Assembly: GCF_001515305.1 (NCBI RefSeq) | Contig: NZ_LNQV01000003.1 | Location: 89,299-153,298 of the forward strand | DNA from: Aquitalea pelogenes | GTDB lineage: Bacteria > Pseudomonadota > Gammaproteobacteria > Burkholderiales > Chromobacteriaceae | Direction of reading: 5' to 3' | Length of the DNA stretch: 64,000 bases | Shown: piece by piece, positions 36,179 to 46,697 of the stretch | Layout: each line of letters starts with the position of its first letter | Position numbering within the stretch: position 1 is the stretch's first letter | Notes under the pieces: model-generated | What the model was told of the DNA's origin: nothing | The model's input: only the letters and a program-made list of their open reading frames with translations | Databases searched by the model: none | Program-made: the position numbers and the translations under genes

Positions 36179-36760
36179 TCAGGTCTTCGCCAGATCAAGC
36201 CATTTGGCGGTCTGTTTTGGCTGGTAAGCGCGCATGGCTTGCAATAACTGCCCGATATCGGCCGAATGACTGAACAAGTCCATATTGCCCTGCGGTACAA
36301 AGCCTTCCGTTACAGCATGGCGGCTGAGTGCCAGCAGCGGTTGGAAGAAACCAGCAATATCCAGCAGGCCTACCGGTTTGTCGTGTACCGACAGTTGCGC
36401 CCAGGTCAGGATTTCAAACAGCTCGTCAAAGGTGCCAAAGCCGCCGGGCAAGGCAACAAAGCCGTCAGACAGTTCCGCCATCATGGCCTTGCGCTGGTGC
36501 ATGGTTTGCGTGACATGCAATTCCGTGAGCCCAAGATGGGCAACTTCCTTGGCCTTGAGGAATTCCGGAATCACCCCGATCACCTTTCCGCCAGCAGCCA
36601 GCGCGGCATCGGCAGCTACGCCCATCAAGCCCACCTTGCCGGCACCATACACCAGGGTGATGCCCTCTTCTGCCAGCGTGCGGCCAAATGCGGCAGCTGC
36701 GGCTTGGTATTCAGGACGTGTTCCTTTATTCGAACCACAAAACAGACACAGGGACTTCAT
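36179..36760 (-). CDS. LOG family protein (cytokinin riboside 5'-monophosphate phosphoribohydrolase-like)
   Basis: 193-residue Rossmann-fold nucleotide hydrolase. Family blocks are LCLFCGSNKGTRPEY at the start, LVYGAGKVGLMG, MHQRKAMM (about 88-94) and the signature PGGFGTFDELFE (about 105-116), which holds the catalytic Arg/Glu region. In bacteria the family cleaves nucleoside 5'-monophosphates to base plus ribose-5-P; the physiological role is not fixed. The start is the ATG at 36760, with GGAGAG upstream; a longer frame to 36961 overlaps pheA. It is 68 bases downstream of pheA. Confidence 0.88.
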   Translation of the reverse strand: MKSLCLFCGSNKGTRPEYQAAAAAFGRTLAEEGITLVYGAGKVGLMGVAADAALAAGGKVIGVIPEFLKAKEVAHLGLTELHVTQTMHQRKAMMAELSDGFVALPGGFGTFDELFEILTWAQLSVHDKPVGLLDIAGFFQPLLALSRHAVTEGFVPQGNMDLFSHSADIGQLLQAMRAYQPKQTAKWLDLAKT

Positions 36761-36828
36761 CAACACTCTCCAAAAAGAATAAAGCCGGGTGGATGTCTCC
36801 AGCCCGGCTGTACTGATTACAGCAATTT

Positions 36829-37902
36829 TTACAGCACTGCTTGCGGATAGGAACCAAGCACTTTGACAAAGGAAGTCCGCTCGGAGAGGCCGGCCAGCGC
36901 AGTCGCGACATTGGCATCGTCGTGATGCCCTTCCATGTCGATAAAGAAGACGTAATCCCACAAACCGGCACGCGACGGGCGCGATTCGAACTTGGTCATC
37001 GATACGCCGTTGTCTGCCACCGGTGCCAGCAACTGATGTACCGCACCCGGTCGGTTGGGTGCAGCCACCACGATGGAGGTCTTGTCCTGACCGGTCACGC
37101 CAACTTGCTGATTGCCCAGTACCAGAAAACGGGTGGTGTTGTTCGGTTCGTCTTCGATGTTTTCCGCCAGCTTGACCAGGCCATAGCGCTCCGCCGCAGC
37201 CTGACCAGCAATGGCAGCGGCATTGGCATCCTCACCTGCCAGGCGGGCAGCCTCGGCATTACTGGCCACAGACACCCGTTCAACATGTGCTGGCAGGTTC
37301 TTGTTCAGCCATTCATGACATTGCGCCAGTGCCTGGGCATGGGCGTACACCCGGGTGATGCCGTTCATGCCTTCCTGTTTGCGCAGCAGGTGATGATGAA
37401 TACGCAGCACCACCTCACCGCAAATGCGCAGCGGGCTGCTGACCATCAAGTCCAGCGTGCGGCCAACCGCACCTTCGGTGCTGTTTTCTACCGGAGCCAC
37501 CACATAATCCAGCGTGCGGGACTCCACCAGGCGGAAAGCCTCATCCACCGAGGCGCAGGCTACCGTACGCGCAGCATGGCCAAAGTGCTTGATGGCAGCC
37601 AGTTGGGTGAAGGTGCCTTCCGGTCCCAGATAGGCAATGGACAAAGGCTTTTCCAGCGCCAGGCATTCGGACATCACCTCGCGGAACAGGCGGGCCACGC
37701 TTTCATTTGGCAAGGGGCCCGGATTGAGCTGCTGGATGCGGCGGAGCACCTGCGCCTCACGCTCCGGACGGTAGATGATGCCACCACCCTTGATTTCACC
37801 GATTTCACGGGCATGACTGGCGCGGCTGTTCAGCAGGTGGAGGATCTGGGCATCGATGGAATCGATGGCATCGCGATGTTGCTTCAGCAGTTCTTCTGAC
37901 AC
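36829..37902 (-). CDS. pheA: Bifunctional chorismate mutase / prephenate dehydratase (P-protein)
   Basis: Converts chorismate to phenylpyruvate for phenylalanine synthesis. It has 357 residues. The AroQ chorismate mutase domain is at about 1-88 (DSIDAQILHLLNSRASHAREIGEIK). Prephenate dehydratase is at about 92-270 (IAYLGPEGTFTQLAA, VVAPVENSTEGAVGRTLD, EPNNTTRFLVLG with the catalytic Thr-Arg-Phe). An ACT regulatory domain is at about 278-357 (RPGAVHQLLAPVADNGVSMTKFESRPSR), expected to bind Phe as feedback inhibitor. It starts 4 bases after the O-methyltransferase stop, so it is cotranscribed. The DAHP synthase-like gene further downstream belongs to the same pathway. Confidence 0.96.
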   Translation of the reverse strand: MSEELLKQHRDAIDSIDAQILHLLNSRASHAREIGEIKGGGIIYRPEREAQVLRRIQQLNPGPLPNESVARLFREVMSECLALEKPLSIAYLGPEGTFTQLAAIKHFGHAARTVACASVDEAFRLVESRTLDYVVAPVENSTEGAVGRTLDLMVSSPLRICGEVVLRIHHHLLRKQEGMNGITRVYAHAQALAQCHEWLNKNLPAHVERVSVASNAEAARLAGEDANAAAIAGQAAAERYGLVKLAENIEDEPNNTTRFLVLGNQQVGVTGQDKTSIVVAAPNRPGAVHQLLAPVADNGVSMTKFESRPSRAGLWDYVFFIDMEGHHDDANVATALAGLSERTSFVKVLGSYPQAVL

Positions 37903-37906
37903 GTAA

Positions 37907-38494
37907 TCAATCTTTCACTATGACAAACTGGCCTTTTCCAATCTGGTAAGTTTCCGCGAGATAGCCTTCCGTCGCAAGCACCAGTCGAATGAAATCTGCA
38001 CATTCAGCCGCATGCGACAGGACATTATCCACCACGATCAGGCCGCCACGCCGCAGAATCCTGCACAAATCAGGCCAATAATCCATGTATCGGCTGCGAT
38101 CTGCGTCCAGAAACACCACATCCACGCTGCCGTCAGCGGCTTCACGCAAGTAGGCAGAGGCGTCCTGACAAAGCAGCTCCACCTTGTGTTGCAAGGCAAA
38201 TTCCTGCAAATGCTGGGCAGCTTGCTGCTGTTTGGCCGGCAAAATGTCCAGACTGGTGACCCGGCCATCCCGGTCGCGCAAGGCCAGCGCCAGCCACAGG
38301 GTGGAATAACCGTTGGAGGTGCCAATTTCCAGCACATGCTGTGGATTGGCATGCCGCAACAGCTGGTAGAGGAAGCGCCCGGTATCCGGCGTGATGAACA
38401 GGTTTTTCAGTGCGCGTTCGGTGGTGACGGCATCGTGATGCTCACCATCTTCCCAGATGGCATTCAAGCGGGCAAACAGTTCGGTACTCAGCAT
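37907..38494 (-). CDS. Class I SAM-dependent O-methyltransferase
   Basis: 195 residues, catechol/caffeoyl-CoA O-methyltransferase-like fold. The SAM-binding motif is VLEIGTSNGYSTLWLA (motif I), with VTSLDI (motif post-I) and DVVFLDADRSRYMDYW, where the Asp residues would bind the divalent metal. GGLIVVDNVL follows. The acceptor cannot be inferred. AGGAG lies about 6 bases before the ATG. It sits between a 37-aa membrane peptide gene (16-base gap) and pheA (4-base gap). Confidence 0.85.
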   Translation of the reverse strand: MLSTELFARLNAIWEDGEHHDAVTTERALKNLFITPDTGRFLYQLLRHANPQHVLEIGTSNGYSTLWLALALRDRDGRVTSLDILPAKQQQAAQHLQEFALQHKVELLCQDASAYLREAADGSVDVVFLDADRSRYMDYWPDLCRILRRGGLIVVDNVLSHAAECADFIRLVLATEGYLAETYQIGKGQFVIVKD

Positions 38495-38510
38495 GCAAGC
38501 TCCTGACGCT

Positions 38511-38624
38511 TCAAAAACAGGCGGTTATCAAGTCGGAAAATGCCATGACAAAGCGTGGCTGCTGATACATCAACAGCAGTATCACCAGCAACAGGCCCAG
38601 CACGGCATACAAAACGGTTTTCAT
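38511..38624 (-). CDS. 37-aa single-span membrane peptide
   Basis: Short gene below usual length cut-offs. It encodes MKTVLYAVLGLLLVILLLMY followed by a short polar tail ending ACF. One hydrophobic helix (about residues 4-20) makes it a likely inner-membrane peptide. Support: its ATG overlaps the MFS transporter stop as ATGA, and its stop is 16 bases before the O-methyltransferase start. It thus fills the gap in an otherwise tightly packed operon and would be translated by coupling. Small membrane peptides next to transporters often modulate them; that role here is a guess. Confidence 0.6.
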   Translation of the reverse strand: MKTVLYAVLGLLLVILLLMYQQPRFVMAFSDLITACF

Positions 38625-39844
38625 GCAGCAGCCTTCTCGGCGAAAGCAGCAGATGCCTGCTCGCGGATCGGCAGGTTGGCCAGCGCGGCCAGCACGCCCA
38701 GCACAATGGCAATGCCCCATACGATGTTGTAATTGCCATTCAGATCGTACAGCTTGCCTCCCAGCCACACTCCAAGAAAACTGCCCACCTGGTGTGAGAA
38801 AAACACTGCTCCTGACAGCATGCCAAGGTGTTGTACGCCAAACTGGCTGGCAATCACGCCGTTGGTCAGCGGTACGGTGGACAGCCATAAAAAGCCCATG
38901 ACTGAGGCGAATACCAGCACAGACGTCACCGACAACGGCAGAACCAGGAACAGGCCGATGGCAATGCTGCGCGCCAGATAAATGCCGGCCAGCAAGGGCG
39001 GCTTGGCAAAGCGGCTACCGGCTTCACCGAAGATGAAGGTGCCAAAGATGTTGAACAGACCGATCAGCGCCAGCGCCAGACTGGCGATATTGCCGCCCAT
39101 TCCATGGTCTCGCAGATAGGCAGGCAGATGCACGCCAATGAATACCACCTGAAAGCCGCAGACAAAATAACCCGCCATCAGCAGGCGGAAGCCTTTTTCG
39201 GTCCAGGCGCGGGCAAAGGTATGCAGCATACCTTGCAGCAGGTGCGCATGAGCCTGTGGTGTGCCGGTTTGCGGCATGGCCTCTGCCTGTCTGGTCAAGG
39301 CACGGCCCAGCGGCAGCATCAGCAGCGCACAGCCACCCAGTACCAGCAAGGAGGGCAGCCAGCCCATGCCGTCAATCAGCGAACGCTCGATCGGAACCAT
39401 GGCAAACTGACCGAATGAGCCGGCAGCGGCTGTCAGGCCCATGGCGCGGGAGCGATAAGCAGCGGGTACGGTACGGCCCAGCACGCCAAAAATCACGCTA
39501 TAAGTGGTACCGGACAATGCCAGCCCCAGCAGGACACCGGCTGACAGGGAAAACAGGACGGGCGTGGCCGATACCGTCATCAGCAGCAGACCAAGAGCAT
39601 ACAGCAGGCCGCCCCCCAGCAGCACCTTGCCCGGTCCGTGCCGGTCGGCCAGGGCGCCGGCAAAGGGCTGCGCCAGGCCCCAGATCAGGTTCTGCATGCC
39701 CAGTGCAAATGCGAAGCTTTCGCGGGTCCAGCCAAAGGCGCTGGTCATGGGCGGCATGAAAAAGCCGAAGCCATGGCGGATGCCCATGGCCAGTGAAACG
39801 ATGAGGCCGCCCGCAAGCAGCAAGCGTTGAATGGAGCGGTCCAT
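38621..39844 (-). CDS. MFS transporter
   Basis: Major facilitator superfamily protein, 407 residues, about 12 membrane segments. The motif-A-like loop between TM2 and TM3 is GALADRHGPGKVLLGGG. The N-terminal LAGGLIVSLAMGIRHGFGFFMPPM and FGWTRESFAFALGMQNLIWGLAQPFAG resemble the OxlT/monocarboxylate-porter-like group. The substrate is unknown. I set the start at 39844 (MDRSIQRLLLAGG); an ATG at 39880 (MMDDHNN...) is possible, and neither has a strong Shine-Dalgarno. It heads the unit MFS, small peptide, O-methyltransferase, pheA. Confidence 0.85.
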   Translation of the reverse strand: MDRSIQRLLLAGGLIVSLAMGIRHGFGFFMPPMTSAFGWTRESFAFALGMQNLIWGLAQPFAGALADRHGPGKVLLGGGLLYALGLLLMTVSATPVLFSLSAGVLLGLALSGTTYSVIFGVLGRTVPAAYRSRAMGLTAAAGSFGQFAMVPIERSLIDGMGWLPSLLVLGGCALLMLPLGRALTRQAEAMPQTGTPQAHAHLLQGMLHTFARAWTEKGFRLLMAGYFVCGFQVVFIGVHLPAYLRDHGMGGNIASLALALIGLFNIFGTFIFGEAGSRFAKPPLLAGIYLARSIAIGLFLVLPLSVTSVLVFASVMGFLWLSTVPLTNGVIASQFGVQHLGMLSGAVFFSHQVGSFLGVWLGGKLYDLNGNYNIVWGIAIVLGVLAALANLPIREQASAAFAEKAAA

Positions 39845-39895
39845 GGAATGATTTCCGATATTGTTATGGTCATCCATCATAAAACCGCAACGCAC

Positions 39896-39926
39896 AAGAA
39901 AAAACCCGTGTTGGCCACGGGTTTTT
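39896..39926 (-). terminator. Terminator of serC and the gyrA operon
   Basis: Stem AAAACCCGTG / CACGGGTTTT (39901-39910 with 39916-39925). On the minus strand it ends in six T. It lies about 50 bases past the serC stop. Confidence 0.85.
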
Positions 39927-39972
39927 GCACACAGTGTAATGCAGGCAGAACAATCAAGCTGCCAGCTCCGCC

Positions 39973-41058
39973 TTAGCCGTTCTGGCGGGCGAAGTCCTGC
40001 ATGAAACTGGCCAGTGCCTTCACGCCTTCAATCGGCATGGCGTTGTAAATGGAGGCACGCATGCCGCCAACCACGCGGTGGCCCTTGAGCTGGATCAGTC
40101 CGTTCTTGCGTGCTTCCATCATGAAGCTCTCTTCCAGTGCCTCGTCCTTCAGGCGAAACACCACATTCATGCGCGAACGGAAGGGTTCATCGATATGGGT
40201 GGTATAGAAGCCTTCGCTGGACTGGATGGTGTGATACAGCAGGCCGGCTTTTTCCGCATTGCGGCTTTCCATGCCCTTCACCCCGCCCTGCTGCTTCAGC
40301 CACTTGAACACCAGACCGGCGATATAGATGGGGTAAGTGGCCGGGGTGTTGTACATGGAGTCGGCGTCAGCATGTACCTGATAGTTGAGCATGGTAGGCA
40401 GGTCGGCACGGGCGCGGCCCAGCAGGTCTTCACGCACCAGTAGCACCACCAGACCGGACGGGCCGATATTCTTTTGCGCGCCAGCATAGATCAGGCCGAA
40501 CTTGCTGACATCCACTTCGCGCGACAGGAAGTCAGACGACATGTCACATACCAGTGGCACGCCCAGATCAGACGGGACAAAGGGGAATTGCAGGCCGCCG
40601 ATGGTTTCGTTAGAGGTGTAGTGCAGATAGGCGGCGTTGGGGTCACGCTGCCAGGTTTCCTCTGCCGGCACATAGGCAAAGTTGCGGTCTTCGCTGCTGG
40701 CCACTACGTTGACATTGCAATAACGACGCGCTTCCTTGATGGCCAGCTTGGACCAGTGCCCGGTATTGACGATGTCGACCGACTGTTTGTCGCCCAGCAA
40801 ATTGAGCGGCACCATGGAAAACTGCATGGAGGCGCCGCCTTGCAGGAACAGCACCTTGTAACCGGCTGGCACGTGCATCAGCTCGCGCAGATCCTGTTCG
40901 GCATCATGGATGATTTCCATGAATTCCTTGCCGCGATGGCTCATTTCCATCACGCACATGCCGGAGCCGTGCCAGTCCAGCATTTCACTTTGGGCTTGTG
41001 CCAGAACGTCGTGGGGCAAAACTGCCGGTCCGGCGGAAAAGTTATACACCTTGGCCAT
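39973..41058 (-). CDS. serC: Phosphoserine aminotransferase
   Basis: PLP enzyme making phosphoserine (serine pathway) and 4-phosphohydroxythreonine (PLP synthesis). It has 361 residues. Markers are YNFSAGPAVLPHDVL, MEMSHRGKEF, LFLQGGASMQFSMVP, DMSSDFLSR and the Schiff-base lysine in YAGAQKNIGPSG. The C-terminal KGHRVVGGMRASIYNAMP is typical. GAGGAC lies just before the ATG. It is last gene of the gyrA-thioesterase-thioesterase-serC unit, 62 bases after the preceding stop. The gyrA-serC-pheA-aroF neighbourhood echoes the serC-pheA clusters of other proteobacteria. Confidence 0.97.
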   Translation of the reverse strand: MAKVYNFSAGPAVLPHDVLAQAQSEMLDWHGSGMCVMEMSHRGKEFMEIIHDAEQDLRELMHVPAGYKVLFLQGGASMQFSMVPLNLLGDKQSVDIVNTGHWSKLAIKEARRYCNVNVVASSEDRNFAYVPAEETWQRDPNAAYLHYTSNETIGGLQFPFVPSDLGVPLVCDMSSDFLSREVDVSKFGLIYAGAQKNIGPSGLVVLLVREDLLGRARADLPTMLNYQVHADADSMYNTPATYPIYIAGLVFKWLKQQGGVKGMESRNAEKAGLLYHTIQSSEGFYTTHIDEPFRSRMNVVFRLKDEALEESFMMEARKNGLIQLKGHRVVGGMRASIYNAMPIEGVKALASFMQDFARQNG

Positions 41059-41120
41059 GTCTGTCCTCAGTCATTGCTTCAAACTTGCGGCATGACCAGA
41101 TCAGGCCATGCCTGTGTGTG

Positions 41121-41561
41121 TCACTGCGTCAGCAGGAAATGGGCCCGTGCCACGGCCACCGGCTTGCGGCGGTCTTCTTGCCAGGCCTCTATCAATACAT
41201 GTGCCACGCGCTTGCCCTGTTTGGTGATTTCACAGCGGGCAAACAGGGTTTGCGGTCGGCCGGAGCGCAGGTAGTCCAGCGAAAAATCGACAATCTTGGG
41301 TGCTTCCAGCGATTCGCGATGCCAGATCAGGTGCAGCAGCGCGGCATTCTCCAGAAAGCCGCCAATCAAGCCGCCATGCAGTGCCGGCAGGACGGTGTTG
41401 CCGACATTACGCTCGGCAAACGGTAGCTGGAATAGCAGCTCCCCTGCCTCGTCTTCCAGCATTTCCACGCCCATCAGCCGGGCATAGGGAATGGCGTCAA
41501 TCAGGGCGGTGAAGTCCTTGGCGTCGCGCAGTGCGGCCAGCTTTTCCATGAAATCGCTCAT
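41121..41561 (-). CDS. PaaI-family hotdog thioesterase
   Basis: 146 residues, hotdog fold. The catalytic-type block is NTVLPALHGGLIGGFLENAALLHLIW, where family members usually have an HGG motif with a downstream Glu or Asp. The beta-strand run KIVDFSLDYLRSGRPQTLFARCEI is typical. It likely hydrolyses acyl- or aryl-CoA thioesters. Its start overlaps the stop of the preceding thioesterase gene (ATGA), so the two paralogues are translationally coupled and may form a heteromer. Confidence 0.82.
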   Translation of the reverse strand: MSDFMEKLAALRDAKDFTALIDAIPYARLMGVEMLEDEAGELLFQLPFAERNVGNTVLPALHGGLIGGFLENAALLHLIWHRESLEAPKIVDFSLDYLRSGRPQTLFARCEITKQGKRVAHVLIEAWQEDRRKPVAVARAHFLLTQ

Positions 41562-42020
41562 GGTTTTGGTTCCTGCAACATCGAGGCGCGACTGGATTCA
41601 CGCATGAAAGTGGCTACACCATGGGCAATCGGATCAGCAGGATCGTCGTGATAGCACACTGCGCGGGTGAAGGCGATCTGGCTGGCCAGGCGGTAACACT
41701 CCGCGCGGCAGTGAATGGCCTTGCCCGGTGTGGCTGCCTTCAGGTAGTCGATGCGCAGGTCCAGCGTGGCAATGGTTTCAAAATCCGGCAGACAGGCGGT
41801 GACCGAAACGGCACTGGTGGTATCCACCAGCGAGGTAATCACCCCGCCGTGGATGGTGCCGCTGGCGGGGTTGCCCACCAGGTCTTCCCGCCACTCCACC
41901 TTGAGCACCGGGCGGCGACCCTCGGTGCCCAGATACTGGAAACCAAGGGTGGCGCAGTGCGGGAGGAGACGAAGAGCTTGCTCATCGTCTCCAGCACCTG
42001 CGGATTGGCAGGGTTTGGCG

Positions 42021-42024
<4 letters not shown>
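41558..42024 (-). pseudogene. PaaI-family hotdog thioesterase, interrupted by one frameshift
   Basis: The first frame (42024-41839) gives [21 protein letters not shown]; the second (first ATG 41908, to 41558) gives the hotdog body. Restoring one C in the run at 41961-41963 joins them as SSPHCATLGFQYLGTEGRRP, the expected N-terminus. The whole protein would be about 155 aa. Active-region motif: GNPASGTIHGGVITSLVDTTSAVSV, with HGG followed by an Asp. Its ATG overlaps the gyrA stop (ATGA) and its stop overlaps the next gene. This coupling suggests that the frameshift is a sequence error. Confidence 0.75.
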
Positions 42025-44693
<2,669 letters not shown>

Positions 44694-44901
44694 GGGTAAA
44701 TGGCTATCTTTTCAGGAATCAAAAATAAGCTTCGATTCTACCACGTCCACCCCGTCAGCGCATGTCTTGTCGTGCGGCCTGCCCAGTGCCGCACCAGCCA
44801 TCCAAGGCCTTGCCGGGAACTGCATGGTCATCCCCTTGCTGCTCAGTGACTTAGCGCGGTCGGTAAGGGAAAATTCACCGTGCCGACCGCGCCTGCAATG
44901 T

Positions 44902-44935
44902 AAAAACGGGCCACCATGCAAACATGGCAACCCGT
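44902..44935 (-). terminator. Terminator of the exopolysaccharide operon
   Basis: On the minus strand, ACGGGTTGCCATG pairs imperfectly with CATGGTGGCCCGT around TTTG, followed by TTTT. It lies about 35 bases past the stop of the last gene of the operon. Confidence 0.75.
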
Positions 44936-44968
44936 CGGACAATGCAAGGCTGACCGGTATTCAGCGGC

Positions 44969-45781
44969 TCAGCTGGATTGATGTCCGCTGCCAAACTCCC
45001 AGCTCATGGCCCAGGCGTAGAAGGCAATCAGCATCATCACATTCAGCATCAGGCTGAACAGGATGAACAGCATGGGCATGAACATCAGCGAGCCGTAGTG
45101 CATGATGATGGCAGCCAGAAAATAATGCAGCGGCGCTGCCACCAGCAGATAGGCCATGGAAATCGCCGTCAGCAGGATCTTCTCCACGATGGGCTTGTTC
45201 AGGATGTTGAAGGTGATGCTGTGGATCCACGGCACCAGGAAGGTCAGGATCAACACCGTTTCCAGGCAGGTGTGGTGGTATTCCGGCAGCGAATGCGTGA
45301 AACCTGCCGGATACAGCGCAAAGAACAGGCAGGCGCTGCCATGCACGATGACAATCAGGCGCAGCACGTAGCGCATGGGCGTGTTTTCCTTGTTGATCAG
45401 GAAAGACAGCACCAGCAATACCACGCATGCCACGCAATTGAGCCACCACTGCCAGTAGCTGGGCACCGAGGCGGACAGCTCCAGCCAGGGCAAGGAAACC
45501 ATCGGGTGCAGCGGCCAGCCGTCAATAGCCTGGCTGGACAGATCAGCCGGCACGCCGGTAAAGGCCACCGCCCAGGCGGTCAACGTCTGCCAGAACTGCA
45601 TCACCTGCGGCAGGAAAGCCAGCAGGATCAGGTCAAACAGCAATGGCAGGCCGATGATCTCCACCCAGCGTACGCGGGTGAAGCGCTCGGTTCGCATGGC
45701 GCGATGGCTCTGGATGACACCACCGGCATAGCCGGTGCTGCGCATCGCATTGAGCAAGTCCGCGCGCTGTTTGAGACTCAT
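44969..45781 (-). CDS. Polytopic membrane protein of the exopolysaccharide operon, 270 aa
   Basis: Seventh and last gene of the operon. After a basic cytosolic start (MSLKQRADLLNAMRSTGYAGG) there are about six or seven hydrophobic segments, the first near residues 45-65 and the last near 235-258. Conserved-looking polar groups are SLPEYHHTCLET and KENTPMRYVLRL. I do not recognise a family. Its ATG overlaps the stop of the YaiO-type gene. It could be an accessory of polymer synthesis or export, or a polymer-modifying transferase; none of this can be decided from sequence. Confidence 0.7.
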   Translation of the reverse strand: MSLKQRADLLNAMRSTGYAGGVIQSHRAMRTERFTRVRWVEIIGLPLLFDLILLAFLPQVMQFWQTLTAWAVAFTGVPADLSSQAIDGWPLHPMVSLPWLELSASVPSYWQWWLNCVACVVLLVLSFLINKENTPMRYVLRLIVIVHGSACLFFALYPAGFTHSLPEYHHTCLETVLILTFLVPWIHSITFNILNKPIVEKILLTAISMAYLLVAAPLHYFLAAIIMHYGSLMFMPMLFILFSLMLNVMMLIAFYAWAMSWEFGSGHQSS

Positions 45782-46689
45782 GGCAGATCCCAGAACACGG
45801 CGGCGGAACCACCGGAGCGCTGGTAATACGTGCCGTGGTAATAATCCACCGTGGCATGCACACCCCAGTGCGGGCCGATCCATTCTTTCCAGCCCAGGCT
45901 GTAATACTGGCTGTCAAACACCTGTTGCGAGGCGCTGTTGCCAACCGGCATGTAACCTTCACTGCCGGAGTTGACCGACAGCACGATCTGACGCCAGCGG
46001 TCGCGACCATAGGTGACGGCACCATAGCCCTGGGTGGAAATGACACTGCCCGGATTGCTCAGGTTGCGGTGAATGCCGCCTTCGATAACCCATGGGCCGT
46101 CAAAGTAATAGATCAGGCCGGCGGTATAAACGCGGTCACTATAGCCCTGGCGGTTGTCGTTGTAGGCAAAGCCGAAAGTGGACACCAGATTGCGATCAGC
46201 CAGCCATTTGCGGTTAATGGCTGCGCCGTAGTGTTTGTCAGCCCAGAAAGTACCGGCACTGCTCTTGCCGAATTCCAGACGACCGAACCAGTCCTGGTTG
46301 ATGTCATGGTTCCAGCCGCCATTGAACGACGTGCCGCTTTCCCCGAAGCGGTGGTCATTCTGCACGATCCAGTCGAATACATTGGCGGTGTCCGTCTGCC
46401 ACACGCCGGAAACAAAGGCACTGTTCCAGTCGCCATTGCCACCGCTGACATGGTGACCGCCGCCACCCACTTCAATGCTGCGGCTCATGGAGTACGGACC
46501 AGCCACTTCCGGTGCCGCAGCGGTCTCGGGAGCCTCTGGCGCGGCAGCGGCTTCAGCCGCCGGTGCTGCCGCAGCTTCCGCTGCAGCCGGGGCAGCTTCG
46601 GCGGCCGGCATGGCGTCTTCCGCCATCGCCAGCGGCGTGCTCAATACGCTGGCAAGCAGCAAGGCATAGTGTTGTTGTTTGAGTTTCAT
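45778..46689 (-). CDS. YaiO-family outer-membrane beta-barrel protein
   Basis: 303 residues. A signal peptide (cut at LSTPLAMA|ED, about residue 23) is followed by a low-complexity Ala/Glu/Pro linker (about 24-65). The rest is a run of amphipathic strands rich in Tyr/Trp/Gly: SRSIEVGGGGHHVSGG, SAFVSGVWQTDTANVF, DWFGRLEFGKSSAGTFW, ending in aromatic VFWDLP, as outer-membrane barrels do. The YaiO family in E. coli is encoded beside a polysaccharide glycosyltransferase gene. I chose the ATG at 46689, with GAGGGG 5 bases upstream; GTG at 46701 overlaps the previous stop. Likely role: outer-membrane passage or anchoring of the polymer. Confidence 0.75.
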   Translation of the reverse strand: MKLKQQHYALLLASVLSTPLAMAEDAMPAAEAAPAAAEAAAAPAAEAAAAPEAPETAAAPEVAGPYSMSRSIEVGGGGHHVSGGNGDWNSAFVSGVWQTDTANVFDWIVQNDHRFGESGTSFNGGWNHDINQDWFGRLEFGKSSAGTFWADKHYGAAINRKWLADRNLVSTFGFAYNDNRQGYSDRVYTAGLIYYFDGPWVIEGGIHRNLSNPGSVISTQGYGAVTYGRDRWRQIVLSVNSGSEGYMPVGNSASQQVFDSQYYSLGWKEWIGPHWGVHATVDYYHGTYYQRSGGSAAVFWDLP

Positions 46690-46697
46690 CATTCCCC

